Below are positions 7,893-16,546 of a stretch of 64,000 nucleotides of DNA, in pieces. Made by a program: the position numbers and the translations under genes. The notes beneath the pieces are model-generated. The model did no database searches. It saw only the letters and a list, made by a program, of their open reading frames with translations, and was not told where the DNA came from. The DNA lies in assembly GCF_003667525.1 (NCBI RefSeq), contig NZ_RCUW01000011.1:32327-96326 (forward strand). Reading direction: 5' to 3'. Numbering within the stretch: position 1 is the first letter of the stretch; each line of letters begins with the position of its first letter. The stretch comes from Mycetocola_B reblochoni (GTDB lineage Bacteria; Actinomycetota; Actinomycetes; Actinomycetales; Microbacteriaceae).

Positions 7893-9413
7893 ATGGCGTT
7901 TCGTCGGGTCAAGAGCATCGAGGCATCCATCGCGGACGCGGGGCTGGACGGCCGCTCGCTGAAACGCACGCTCGGCACCTGGGACATCATGGTCATGGGG
8001 GTGGCCGTCGCCGTCGGCGCCGGAATCTTCTCGGTCGGGGCGAAGGCGGCCGGGGCGTACGCCGGCCCGTCCGTCTCGCTGTCGTTCGTCCTCGCGGCGC
8101 TCATCTGCGGCCTGGCGATCATGTGCTACGCGGAGTTCGCCTCCACCGTCCCCGTGGCCGGGAGCGCGTATACCTTCACCTACGCGACGATGGGTGAGCT
8201 GCTGGCCTGGATCATCGGCTGGGACCTCATCCTCGAGATGCTCACGGCCGCCGCGGTCGTCGCCAAGTACTGGGGCATCTACCTCTCCACCGTGTTCGAG
8301 ATCGGTGGCTGGGACGTCCCGGCGACGATCCAGCTCGGCGGCGTGACCCTGACCTGGGGGCCCTTCCTCATCGTCACCGTCTTCACCGTCCTTCTCGTGC
8401 TCGGCACGAAGCTGTCGTCGCGGGTGTCCTCCGTGTTCACCATCATCAAGGTGGCGATCGTCGTGTTCGTGATCGTGGCGGGGGCGTTCTTCATCAACCC
8501 GGCGAACTACTCGCCCTTCATCCCGCCGGCCATCCCCGCCGAGCAGGGCGAGGGCAGCGTGATGACGCAGTCGCTGTTCGCGTTCCTCACCGGACAGGCG
8601 CCCGCCCAATACGGCATCTTCGGGATGCTCTCGGCCATGGCCCTCGTGTTCTTCGCCTTCATTGGTTTCGACGTCGTCGCCACCAGCGCCGAGGAGACCA
8701 AGAACCCTCAGCGGACCCTGCCGCGGGGCATCATCGGCGGCCTCGTGCTGGTGTCCGTCCTCTACGTCGGCGTCTCGCTCGTGCTCACCGGCATGGTCCC
8801 GTACACGGAGCTGGCGCAGGCGGAGGACCCGTCCCTCGCGACCGCATTCGTCTCGGTCGGCGCGGGCTGGGCGGGCCAGATCATCTCCCTCGGCAGCCTC
8901 GCCGGCTTGACGACGGTCATCATGGTGCTGTTGCTGGGTCTGGCACGCATCGTGTTCGCCATGAGTCGCGACGGCCTGCTGCCGCGAAGCTGGAGCAAGA
9001 CGAGCGACAAGCGCAGGACCCCGGCGCGGATCCAGATCGGCGGCGGCATCCTCGTCGCCCTCCTCGCGGGGCTGACCGAGGTTGACCTGCTCGAGGAGAT
9101 GATCAACATCGGGACGCTCTCGGCCTTCGTCCTCGTCTCCATCGGCGTGATCGTGCTCCGGCGTACGCGTCCGGAGCTCACGCGCGGCTTCCGGGTCCCG
9201 TTCTCTCCTGTCCTCCCGATCATCTCCGCCGTGCTGTGCTTCTGGATGATGCTCAACCTCCACGTCGATACCTGGCTGCGCTTCGGCGTCTGGCTTCTGC
9301 TCGGCGTGGCCATCTACTACCTCTACGGCCGACGGAACTCGGTCATCGCCCGGCAGGAGAGGGCGGACGCATCGGCGTCGGCCTCGTCCGACGGCCGGGC
9401 GGCGACCGACTGA
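7893..9413 (+). CDS. APC superfamily amino acid permease
   Basis: A 506-residue transporter of the amino acid-polyamine-organocation superfamily with about twelve membrane segments. After the amphipathic N-terminus LKRTLGTWDIMVMGVAVAVG comes the glycine-rich unwound TM1 motif VGAGIFSVGA, then YAEFASTVPVAGSAYTFTYATMGELLAWIIGWDL, close to the CAT/YfnA branch. LVFFAFIGFDVVATSAEETKNPQRTLPRGI is the typical TM6 region. Start choice: the ATG at 7893 has GGGGGAGG about nine bases upstream, while the frame stays open further upstream without a ribosome site. The amino acid transported is unknown. Confidence 0.88.
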   Translation: MAFRRVKSIEASIADAGLDGRSLKRTLGTWDIMVMGVAVAVGAGIFSVGAKAAGAYAGPSVSLSFVLAALICGLAIMCYAEFASTVPVAGSAYTFTYATMGELLAWIIGWDLILEMLTAAAVVAKYWGIYLSTVFEIGGWDVPATIQLGGVTLTWGPFLIVTVFTVLLVLGTKLSSRVSSVFTIIKVAIVVFVIVAGAFFINPANYSPFIPPAIPAEQGEGSVMTQSLFAFLTGQAPAQYGIFGMLSAMALVFFAFIGFDVVATSAEETKNPQRTLPRGIIGGLVLVSVLYVGVSLVLTGMVPYTELAQAEDPSLATAFVSVGAGWAGQIISLGSLAGLTTVIMVLLLGLARIVFAMSRDGLLPRSWSKTSDKRRTPARIQIGGGILVALLAGLTEVDLLEEMINIGTLSAFVLVSIGVIVLRRTRPELTRGFRVPFSPVLPIISAVLCFWMMLNLHVDTWLRFGVWLLLGVAIYYLYGRRNSVIARQERADASASASSDGRAATD

Positions 9414-9726
9414 CCCCGTCGAACGCGGCCCCGCCGAACACGGGTCAGGGAATCCGACCCCGACACGTCGGGGGAGCGGGGCCTGCCCGGGCTCCTCTGC
9501 TAGCCTGAGGCCAGGTCGCGTCGTCCGACGCGGCTGGATCATACGGAGCAGGCCGGCAGGAAGCTGGTCCTCGGTGGTGGTTCTCCATCCGGTCGGGATG
9601 GCGTCCTTCTACTGGAGATCAGCCAAGCTGCGCGCGGGACACCGCGCGATGACCGCTTGAGTACGTACTGCCGATCCTGCTCCTCATGCCGGGTGTTGAC
9701 GCGCCCAAACATAAGGAGATGTGACC
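9414..9726 (+). promoter_or_regulatory. Gene-free gap: pnp promoter and structured 5' leader
   Basis: The gap holds a TAGCCT -10 at 9501-9506 and then about 210 bases of leader. A CGCGT/ACGCG hairpin lies near 9518-9533, an Actino-pnp-like structure at 9532-9624, a hairpin of CGCGCGG/CCGCGCG arms at 9631-9648 and an AAGGAG SD at 9713-9718. I see no reading frame of interest in it. Confidence 0.6.
9532..9624 (+). ncRNA. Actino-pnp-like leader RNA
   Basis: The outer stem GGCTGGATC (9532-9540) pairs with GATCAGCC (9617-9624) with one bulge. Inside it, GGCCGGC pairs with GCTGGTC across AGGAA, CCATCC pairs with GGATGG, and TCTCC pairs with GGAGA. The Actino-pnp motif is a known conserved structure upstream of PNPase genes in Actinobacteria; identity here rests on position plus this nested fold, not on a covariance search. 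Confidence 0.6.
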
Positions 9727-11970
9727 TTGGAAGGTCCCGAGATCAAATTCGCCGAGGCCGTTCTCGACAACGGCTCGTTCGGCAAACGAACCATCCGTTT
9801 CGAGGCGGGCCGGCTGGCCCAGCAGGCGCAGGGAGCCGTCGCGGCGTACCTGGACGAGGAGACCATGCTCCTCTCGGCCACCAGCGCCTCGAAGCACCCG
9901 AAGGACAACTTCGACTTCTTCCCCCTGACGGTCGACGTCGAGGAGCGCAGCTACGCCGCGGGCAAGATCCCCGGCTCGTTCTTCCGTCGTGAGGGCCGCC
10001 CCTCGACCGAGGCGATCCTCGTCTGCCGTCTCATCGACCGGCCGCTGCGCCCGTCCTTCGTGACCGGTCTGCGCAACGAGGTCCAGGTCGTCATCACCGT
10101 GCTGTCGATCGCTCCCGGCGAGTTCTACGACGCGCTGGCGATCAACGCCGCTTCGGCGTCGACGCAGATCTCCGGTCTGCCGTTCTCCGGCCCGATCGCC
10201 GCCGTGCGCCTGGCGCTCATCAACGGCCAGTGGGTCGCGTTCCCCACCGCCTCGCAGCTCGAGGACGCCGTCTTCGACATCGTCGTGGCCGGCCGTCTCG
10301 TCACCGACGAGAACGGCAACGAGGACATCGCCATCATGATGGTCGAGGCCGAGGCGACCGAGCACAGCTGGGACCTCATCCAGGCCGGCGCGACCAAGCC
10401 CGATGAGGCCGTCGTCGCTCAGGGGCTGGAGGCCTCGAAGCCGTTCCTCACGCAGCTGGTCAAGGCGCAGGAGGACCTGGCCCGTCAGGCGGCCAAGGCC
10501 GTCGCCGACTACCCGGTCTTCCTGCCCTACACCGACGAGAACCTCGCCGCCGTGAGCGAGCTCGCGCACGACGAGCTCGCCTCCGTCTACCAGATCGCCG
10601 ACAAGATCGAGCGCCAGAACGCCGACGACGCCCTCAAGGACCGCGTCAAGACGGCGATCGTCGAGCGTGTCGAGGCCGGCGAGCTCGACGAGAGCGCGAT
10701 CGCCCAGTTCTCCGGCGCCTACAAGGCCGTCACCAAGAGCGTCGTCCGTGGCCGCATCCTCACCGACGGCGTCCGCATCGACGGCCGCGGCCTGGCGGAC
10801 ATCCGTCCGCTCGACGCCGAGGTGCAGGTCATCCCGCGCGTTCACGGTTCGGCGATCTTCCAGCGCGGCGAGACGCAGATCCTCGGCGTCACCACGCTGA
10901 ACATGCTCAAGATGGAGCAGCAGATCGACTCGCTGTCGCCCGTGACGAGCAAGCGCTACCTGCACCACTACAACTTCCCGCCCTACTCGACCGGTGAGAC
11001 CGGTCGTGTCGGCAGCCCGAAGCGTCGCGAGATCGGCCACGGCTTCCTCGCCGAGCGCGCGCTCGTGCCCGTGCTGCCCAGCCGCAACGAGTTCCCCTAC
11101 GCGATCCGTCAGGTCTCCGAGGCGCTCGGCTCGAACGGCTCGACCTCGATGGGCTCCGTCTGCGCCTCGACGCTGTCGCTGCTCAACGCGGGCGTGCCGC
11201 TGCGCGCACCCGTCGCCGGCATCGCGATGGGCCTCGTGTCCGACGTCGTCGACGGCCAGACGCGCTACGCCGCGCTGACCGACATCCTCGGCGCCGAGGA
11301 CGCGCTCGGCGACATGGACTTCAAGGTCGCCGGCACCAGCGAGTTCGTCACCGCGATCCAGCTCGACACCAAGCTCGACGGCATCCCCGCCTCGGTCCTC
11401 GGTGCGGCGCTGACGCAGGCGAAGGAGGCCAGGACGGCGATCCTCTCCGTCCTCAACCAGGCGATCGACGCGCCCGACGAGATGGCGCCCACCGCGCCCC
11501 GCGTCATCAGCGTGCAGATCCCCGTCGACAAGATCGGCGAGCTGATCGGCCCCAAGGGCAAGACGATCAACGGCATCCAGGACGAGACCGGTGCGGACAT
11601 CTCCATCGAGGAAGACGGTACGGTCTACATCGGCGCCGTCGACGGCCCCTCGGCCGAGGCGGCCCGCGCCCAGGTCAACGCCATCGCCAACCCGACCAAC
11701 CCCGAGGTCGGCGAGCAGTTCCTCGGAACGGTCGTGAAGATCGCCGCCTTCGGCGCCTTCGTCTCGCTGCTTCCCGGTAAGGACGGCCTGCTGCACATCT
11801 CCGAGGTGCGCAAGCTCGCCGGGGGCAAGCGCGTCGAGAACGTCGAGGACGTCCTCGGCGTCGGCCAGAAGGTCCTCGTCGAGATCACGAAGATCGATGA
11901 CCGGGGCAAGCTCTCGCTCGCCCCCGTCATCGCGGAGGAGGGCACGGCCGAGGAGGCCGCTGCCGAGTAG
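9727..11970 (+). CDS. pnp: Polyribonucleotide nucleotidyltransferase (PNPase)
   Basis: A 3'-5' phosphorolytic exoribonuclease of the RNA degradation machinery, 747 residues. Two RNase PH-like domains are visible (first with AAGKIPGSFFRREGRPS, second with HHYNFPPYSTGE and the STSMGSVCASTLSL segment), then a KH domain near 590-645 and an S1 domain at the C-terminus. The TTG at 9727 is preferred: AAGGAG is eight bases before it but only two before the GTG at 9721. The leader has an Actino-pnp-like structure, which suggests control by RNA folding. Confidence 0.95.
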   Translation: MEGPEIKFAEAVLDNGSFGKRTIRFEAGRLAQQAQGAVAAYLDEETMLLSATSASKHPKDNFDFFPLTVDVEERSYAAGKIPGSFFRREGRPSTEAILVCRLIDRPLRPSFVTGLRNEVQVVITVLSIAPGEFYDALAINAASASTQISGLPFSGPIAAVRLALINGQWVAFPTASQLEDAVFDIVVAGRLVTDENGNEDIAIMMVEAEATEHSWDLIQAGATKPDEAVVAQGLEASKPFLTQLVKAQEDLARQAAKAVADYPVFLPYTDENLAAVSELAHDELASVYQIADKIERQNADDALKDRVKTAIVERVEAGELDESAIAQFSGAYKAVTKSVVRGRILTDGVRIDGRGLADIRPLDAEVQVIPRVHGSAIFQRGETQILGVTTLNMLKMEQQIDSLSPVTSKRYLHHYNFPPYSTGETGRVGSPKRREIGHGFLAERALVPVLPSRNEFPYAIRQVSEALGSNGSTSMGSVCASTLSLLNAGVPLRAPVAGIAMGLVSDVVDGQTRYAALTDILGAEDALGDMDFKVAGTSEFVTAIQLDTKLDGIPASVLGAALTQAKEARTAILSVLNQAIDAPDEMAPTAPRVISVQIPVDKIGELIGPKGKTINGIQDETGADISIEEDGTVYIGAVDGPSAEAARAQVNAIANPTNPEVGEQFLGTVVKIAAFGAFVSLLPGKDGLLHISEVRKLAGGKRVENVEDVLGVGQKVLVEITKIDDRGKLSLAPVIAEEGTAEEAAAE

Positions 11971-11979
11971 TCCGCTTGT

Positions 11980-12026
11980 CGACGACGCCGGCGTCCCCGC
12001 ACGATGCGGGGACGCCGGCGTCGTCG
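11980..12026 (+). terminator. Terminator after pnp
   Basis: Perfect 21-bp arms at 11980-12000 and 12006-12026 surround a five-base loop ACGAT. There is no T tract. Confidence 0.65.
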
Positions 12027-12103
12027 CGTGGGAAGGTTGCGACTGCGCAACATGTCCGCCGAAATGCCGACATCGCAGGGGCGGTGAACCGTGGGCGGTG
12101 CAG

Positions 12104-12109
12104 TATCGT
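12104..12109 (+). promoter_or_regulatory. Possible -10 for the aldo/keto reductase
   Basis: TATCGT about 47 bases upstream of the ATG at 12156 implies a leader of about 40 bases containing a GGAGG SD. Confidence 0.35.
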
Positions 12110-12155
12110 CACAGGCAGGGGCCGCCCCCATGTCGGCTCCACGGTCGGAGGCAGC

Positions 12156-13286
12156 ATGTCGTCGCGATGGGCACGGGCGGTCGCACCGTTCACCGCCGGC
12201 GTCCCCGTGCAGGCGGAGGAGGCGGCCGCGCCGACGGATGAGGCCGCCGCGCCCGCTCGTCGCGACCCGGCGCCGCCCCGCGTTCCATCCGCCTCTTCCC
12301 CCGCCTCGTCGTCGACGCCCGGGGAGCCCGTGTCCGCCCAGGAGCTGAGCCGACCGCTCAACCCGTCCGGCGACCGGGTGTTCCCGGTCGTGTTCGGCGG
12401 CAGCTCCTTCGGCTGGACGATCGGAGACGAGCTGGCGGGAGCGCTGCTCGACCGCTACGCCCACGAGGGCGGCAACCTCGTCGACGTCGCCGACTCCTAC
12501 GCGAGCGGCCGCAGCGAGGTGATGCTCGGCAGCTGGCTGCGTCGGCGGAACGCCGCCGGGCGCTTCCTCGTGTCCACCAAGGTGGGGCGCCATCCCGACG
12601 CGCCCGGCCTCGGACCCGTCTCGCTGGTGAGGGCCGTCGAGGCCTCCCTGACGCGGCTCGGCGTCGACCGGATCAACCAGCTCTACCTCCACGTCGATGA
12701 CAGCGCGACCCGGCTCGAGGACGTCCTCGGCACGGTCGGCTGGCTGATCGACAGCGGCAAGGTCGGCTCCCTCGGCGTGACCTCCTACTCCGCCGAGCGC
12801 CTGGTCGAGGCGCGGGTTCTCGCCGGCGCCGGCTACCCCCTCATCACCTCGCTGCAGCTGCACTACAGCCTGCTCACGCGGGACGCGTTCGACGGGGACA
12901 CCGGCCTGGTGGCCAGGGCGCAGGGGCTGTCGGTGCTCAGCTACTTCTCGCTGGAGAGCGGCTTCCTCAGCGGACGGTACCGCCAGCGACAGGACCTGAC
13001 CGCGTCGGTCCGCTCGACCCGCGCGGGTGCGCACCTGAACCGCAGAGGGCTCCGGGTCCTCCGCGCGCTCGACCGCGTCGCCGACGAGCACGGCGTGGCG
13101 CCGGCGACCGCCGCCCTCGCCTGGGTGCTCGGCCGCCAGGGCATCACCGGCGCGATCGTCGGCTCGAGCTCCGTGCGGCAGCTGGACGAGGCCATGGCGG
13201 CGGCCCGCCTCGAGCTGTCGCCGCGGGGCAGGGCCGCCCTCGACGTGGCCGCCTCTGGCTCGTCCGGTCGTCGACGGCTGCCCTAA
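12156..13286 (+). CDS. Aldo/keto reductase family protein
   Basis: A 376-residue protein. Residues 1 to about 70 are an Ala/Pro-rich, low-complexity stretch unusual for the family. The barrel follows: FPVVFGGSSFGWTIGDE, NLVDVADSYASGRSEVMLGSWL with the Asp and Tyr of the active site, STKVG with the catalytic Lys, and QLYLHVDD where the usual His is present. IVGSSSVRQL near the end is the NADPH-binding loop. The ATG at 12156 has GGAGG four bases upstream. Its TAA forms the first three bases of the -10 of the next gene. Substrate unknown. Confidence 0.85.
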   Translation: MSSRWARAVAPFTAGVPVQAEEAAAPTDEAAAPARRDPAPPRVPSASSPASSSTPGEPVSAQELSRPLNPSGDRVFPVVFGGSSFGWTIGDELAGALLDRYAHEGGNLVDVADSYASGRSEVMLGSWLRRRNAAGRFLVSTKVGRHPDAPGLGPVSLVRAVEASLTRLGVDRINQLYLHVDDSATRLEDVLGTVGWLIDSGKVGSLGVTSYSAERLVEARVLAGAGYPLITSLQLHYSLLTRDAFDGDTGLVARAQGLSVLSYFSLESGFLSGRYRQRQDLTASVRSTRAGAHLNRRGLRVLRALDRVADEHGVAPATAALAWVLGRQGITGAIVGSSSVRQLDEAMAAARLELSPRGRAALDVAASGSSGRRRLP

Positions 13287-13289
13287 GCT
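13284..13289 (+). promoter_or_regulatory. -10 element of the M16 peptidase gene, overlapping the upstream stop codon
   Basis: TAAGCT begins with the TAA stop of the aldo/keto reductase; six bases later GTG starts the peptidase gene. Confidence 0.55.
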
Positions 13290-13295
13290 GGATCC

Positions 13296-14693
13296 GTGAC
13301 CGGTGCAGTAGCTCTTCCCCTGACCGAGCCCTCCCTGCGGTTCGAGGCGTCGGGGGACGCCGTCGTCGAGAGGTCGGTCCTTGCCAACGGGCTGCGCATC
13401 CTGACCGAGCACGTTCCCGGCGCCCGCAGCGTGACCCTCGGATTCTGGGTGCCGATCGGATCGAGGGACGAGCGGACCGGTACCGACGGGGGCATCACCG
13501 CGGGCTCCACCCACTTCCTCGAGCATCTGCTGTTCAAGGGGACGAGCAACCGCAGCGCGCTCGACATCGCGATCGCCTTCGACGCCGTCGGCGGCGAGCA
13601 CAACGCCGTCACCGCCAAGGAGTACACCTGCTACTACGCGAAGGTGCGCGACCTCGACGTGCCGATGGCCGTCGACGTGATGGTGGACATGCTCGCCAAC
13701 TCGCTGCTGTCCGAGGTCGAGTTCGAGACCGAGCGCGGGGTGATCCTCGACGAGCTGGCCATGGGGGAGGACGACCCGAACACCGTCTGCGCGGAGGGGC
13801 TCTTCGCCCGGCTCTTCGCCGGCAGCGCGCTCGCACGGCCCATCGGCGGGACGAGCGCCGACATCCTCGTCGCCGCGCGCGACGCGGTGTGGGAGCACTA
13901 CCGCTCCGGCTACTCGCCGCGCCAGCTGGTCGTCACCGCGGCAGGGGGTGTGAGCCACGGGCAGCTGCGCGAGCTGATCGAGGCAGCCGTCTCGTCGACG
14001 GCCTGGGCCGACGCGCCCGACGCGGCCCCCGTCTCCCGTCGTGCCACCATGCCCGAGGGGCCCGTGCGCGTCGACGGGGGCGCCCACGCGATCGCGCGAC
14101 CGATCGAGCAGTGCACCCTCATGCTCGGCCTGCCGGGGCTCGCTGTCACCGACCCGCGGCGGGCGACGCTGTCGGTGCTCAACTCGGTCCTCGGCGGGGG
14201 GATGTCCTCGCGGCTGTTCCAGGACATCAGGGAGCGCAGGGGGCTGGCGTACTCGGTGTACTCCTCCGCGCCCAGCTACTCGGACCAGGGCGCCTTCGTG
14301 CTCGCCGCATCGTGCAGCCCGGCGAACGCGGGCGAGGTCGCCGACCGTCTCTGGGAGCAGTTCCTGCTCCTGGCCGACCGCGGCGTCGACGACCAGGAGA
14401 TCGCCCGGGCCTTCGGCCAGCTCTCCGGAAGCGCCGCCCTGGCGCTGGAGGACTCGGACACGCGGATGACCCGACTGGGCAGGGCGGAGCTGATGACGGG
14501 GGAGTTCCTCGACCTCGACGCCACCCTCGCCCGGCTCGCGAAGGTCGACCGGGCTCAGCTCGCCGAGCTGGCCACCGAGATCGCGGCGGGGACGCCCGTG
14601 CTCACCGCGGTGGGTGCGGTTGGCGACGACTTCGCACGCGACAGGGCCTGCTCCACCTCGGACCGGGCGACCACAGGGGCGGGGCATCGATGA
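13296..14693 (+). CDS. M16 family zinc metallopeptidase
   Basis: A 465-residue pitrilysin/insulinase-type protein similar to mitochondrial processing peptidase beta. The inverted zinc motif HFLEH is at 73-77 and the third ligand Glu is at 153, exactly 76 residues on, so the active site looks intact. The second domain has IRERRGLAYSVYSSAPSYSDQG. No signal peptide is seen. The GTG start is predicted leaderless. In Actinobacteria this gene commonly sits between pnp and dapB, as here. The stop overlaps the next ATG by four bases (ATGA). Confidence 0.92.
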   Translation: MTGAVALPLTEPSLRFEASGDAVVERSVLANGLRILTEHVPGARSVTLGFWVPIGSRDERTGTDGGITAGSTHFLEHLLFKGTSNRSALDIAIAFDAVGGEHNAVTAKEYTCYYAKVRDLDVPMAVDVMVDMLANSLLSEVEFETERGVILDELAMGEDDPNTVCAEGLFARLFAGSALARPIGGTSADILVAARDAVWEHYRSGYSPRQLVVTAAGGVSHGQLRELIEAAVSSTAWADAPDAAPVSRRATMPEGPVRVDGGAHAIARPIEQCTLMLGLPGLAVTDPRRATLSVLNSVLGGGMSSRLFQDIRERRGLAYSVYSSAPSYSDQGAFVLAASCSPANAGEVADRLWEQFLLLADRGVDDQEIARAFGQLSGSAALALEDSDTRMTRLGRAELMTGEFLDLDATLARLAKVDRAQLAELATEIAAGTPVLTAVGAVGDDFARDRACSTSDRATTGAGHR

Positions 14694-15292
14694 ACCACTA
14701 CATCTACCTGGCCAGGCACGGCGAGCAGCAGGACGCCGAGCACGGGCTGTCGGACGGGCCGCTGTCGGCGAGGGGGCGCAGACAGGCCGCCCTGCTGGCT
14801 GACCGGCTGAGCGGTGTCCCCATGGATGTCGCCCACTTCTCGCCGCTGCAGCCGGCCTCGGAGACGGCGGAGGTCTTCGCCACCCGCCTCCCTGCGCTCC
14901 GCCTGGAGCCGTCGGCGCTGCTGTTCGACACGATCCCCTCCGGGCCGTCGGACGGGATGCCCCCCGCGTACGAGCCGTTCTTCGGCTCGGTCACCGAGGC
15001 GGAGATCGAGGCGGGCTCGGCGCAGATGGCCGACGCTGTGGCCGAGTACCTCGCGCCACGGCGCGGGGAGTGCCATGAACTGCTCATCACGCACAACTCC
15101 GTGGTCAGCTGGCTGGTGCGTGAGGCACTCGGCGCGCCGGCGTGGCGGTGGATGTCGCTGACCCAGGCGCACTGCGCGTTGACGGTCATCGCGCAGCGGC
15201 CCGGACGGCCCTGGACCCTCCTCAGCTACAACGACCTCGGCCACATCCCCGTGGAGGATCGCACCGGTCTCGCCGGAGCGCTCGCGCTCTAG
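14690..15292 (+). CDS. Histidine phosphatase family protein
   Basis: A 200-residue phosphoglycerate mutase-like phosphatase. The catalytic RHGE is at residues 9-12 (YLARHGEQQDAEHGLSDGPLSARGRRQA), and ITHNSVVSWLVREALG carries the second His. The usual arginine of the SPLxRAxETA motif is replaced (SPLQPASETAE), so activity is less certain. The start overlaps the M16 stop (ATGA) and the two genes form an operon. The substrate is not known. Confidence 0.82.
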   Translation: MNHYIYLARHGEQQDAEHGLSDGPLSARGRRQAALLADRLSGVPMDVAHFSPLQPASETAEVFATRLPALRLEPSALLFDTIPSGPSDGMPPAYEPFFGSVTEAEIEAGSAQMADAVAEYLAPRRGECHELLITHNSVVSWLVREALGAPAWRWMSLTQAHCALTVIAQRPGRPWTLLSYNDLGHIPVEDRTGLAGALAL

Positions 15293-15310
15293 AACACGCG
15301 GGCGACCAGG

Positions 15311-15316
15311 TAGCGT
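15311..15316 (+). promoter_or_regulatory. -10 element for dapB
   Basis: TAGCGT, seven bases, then ATG at 15324. The G-rich spacer could act as a weak SD, but the distance fits a leaderless start. Confidence 0.45.
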
Positions 15317-15323
15317 TGGGGGC

Positions 15324-16079
15324 ATGACTACGCGAGTTGCCGTCGTCGGCGCCACGGGAAAACTGGGCCGGCTCATCACCGAGGTCGTCTCCGAGCACCC
15401 GGAGCTGACGCTGCACGCCGGGCTGGACTCGCGGAGCGCCCTCAGCGAGGTCGACGGCGCGGACATCGTCGTCGACGTCACGACCCCGACGGTGAGCCCG
15501 CGCGTCGTCGAGCACGCCCTCTCCGCCGGAGCGCGCGTGCTCGTCGGCTCCAGCGGTTGGGGGGCGGAGCGGGTCGCCGAGCTGGAGGCGCGGGTCGCCG
15601 ACAGCGGCTCCGCCGTGCTCATCGTCCCGAACTTCTCTCTCGGCTCCGTCGTTGCGACGACACTCGCCGCTCTCGCCGCGCGCCACTTCGACTCCATCGA
15701 GGTCATCGAGCGGCACCGGCAGAGCAAGGTCGACTCGCCGAGCGGCACGGCGGTGCGCACCGCGGAGCTCATGGCCGAGTCGCGACGGGGGCGCGGCCCC
15801 GTCGCCGCACCGCACGCCGACCAGCGCGCCCGCGGCGAGCTCGTCGCGGGGATCCCCGTGCACAGTCTTCGGATGGACGGAGTGGTGGCTCAGCAGGAGG
15901 TCGTCCTCGGCGGGGAGGGCGAGCAGCTGCGCATCCTGCACGACACGGTGAGCAATGACGCGTACCGCGGCGGCGTGATCAGGGCGCTCGAGGCGCTTCC
16001 GTCGCTCCGCGGGGTCCACGTCGGGCTCGACGCGCTCCTCGGTCTGGACCGTCTCCGGCTCGCGACGTCGGGGGAGTGA
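15324..16079 (+). CDS. dapB: 4-hydroxy-tetrahydrodipicolinate reductase
   Basis: A 251-residue enzyme for the second committed step of the diaminopimelate/lysine pathway, NAD(P)H-dependent and cytoplasmic. The nucleotide loop VVGATGKLGR is at about 7-16. ADIVVDVTTP, VGSSGW, PNFSLGSVV and IERHRQSKVDSPSGTAVRTAE (substrate-binding and catalytic His/Lys) follow. Partner genes in the pathway (dapA, dapF) are also in this window. Its stop overlaps the next start. Confidence 0.94.
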   Translation: MTTRVAVVGATGKLGRLITEVVSEHPELTLHAGLDSRSALSEVDGADIVVDVTTPTVSPRVVEHALSAGARVLVGSSGWGAERVAELEARVADSGSAVLIVPNFSLGSVVATTLAALAARHFDSIEVIERHRQSKVDSPSGTAVRTAELMAESRRGRGPVAAPHADQRARGELVAGIPVHSLRMDGVVAQQEVVLGGEGEQLRILHDTVSNDAYRGGVIRALEALPSLRGVHVGLDALLGLDRLRLATSGE

Positions 16080-16519
16080 TGCGCGCAAAGGTGGGGGCGG
16101 GGGTCCTCGCGGTTCTGCTCCTGGTCTACCTGGTCGTCGCGGGTCAGCGTGCCGTGATGCTCATCGCGACGGGGGAGCCGGTCGCGGTGGCGATGGGTGT
16201 GGCGCTGCTCGTGCTCCCGCTCGTCGGCGTGTGGGCGCTCGTGCGCGAGTGGCGTTTCGGCGTCCAGGCCGAGCGGCTCGGCGTTCGGCTCGAGCGGGAG
16301 GGCGCCCTGCCCGAGGAGGAGCTTCCCGTGCGCGCGAGCGGTCGTGTCGACCGTGATGCCGCTGACGGCGTGTTCCCCCGCTACCGGGCGGCCGTCGACG
16401 CACCGGGGGCGGACTGGCGCGACTGGTTCCGGCTGGCCCTGGTGTACGACGCCGCGGGCGACAGGAGGCGCGCGCGGGCCGCGGTCCGACGCGCCATCGC
16501 CGAGGAGCGTTCCGGCTGA
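16076..16519 (+). CDS. Small membrane protein with a TPR-like tail
   Basis: A 147-residue protein with two hydrophobic segments (about 8-30 and 36-58) and a polar C-terminal half. The tail DWRDWFRLALVYDAAGDRRRARAAVRRAIAEE resembles a single tetratricopeptide unit. It overlaps the dapB stop (GTGA); an ATG at 16079 is an alternative start, both behind a GGGGGAG SD. No function can be assigned. The overlap suggests co-expression with dapB. Confidence 0.7.
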   Translation: MMRAKVGAGVLAVLLLVYLVVAGQRAVMLIATGEPVAVAMGVALLVLPLVGVWALVREWRFGVQAERLGVRLEREGALPEEELPVRASGRVDRDAADGVFPRYRAAVDAPGADWRDWFRLALVYDAAGDRRRARAAVRRAIAEERSG

Positions 16520-16546
16520 GCGGTCGTCGCGGGCACGAGCTGCGAC

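Noticed and set aside
11625..14687. 1020-codon open frame on the reverse strand
   Set aside because: Exact antisense of pnp, the aldo/keto reductase and the M16 gene, all with clear family motifs on the forward strand.
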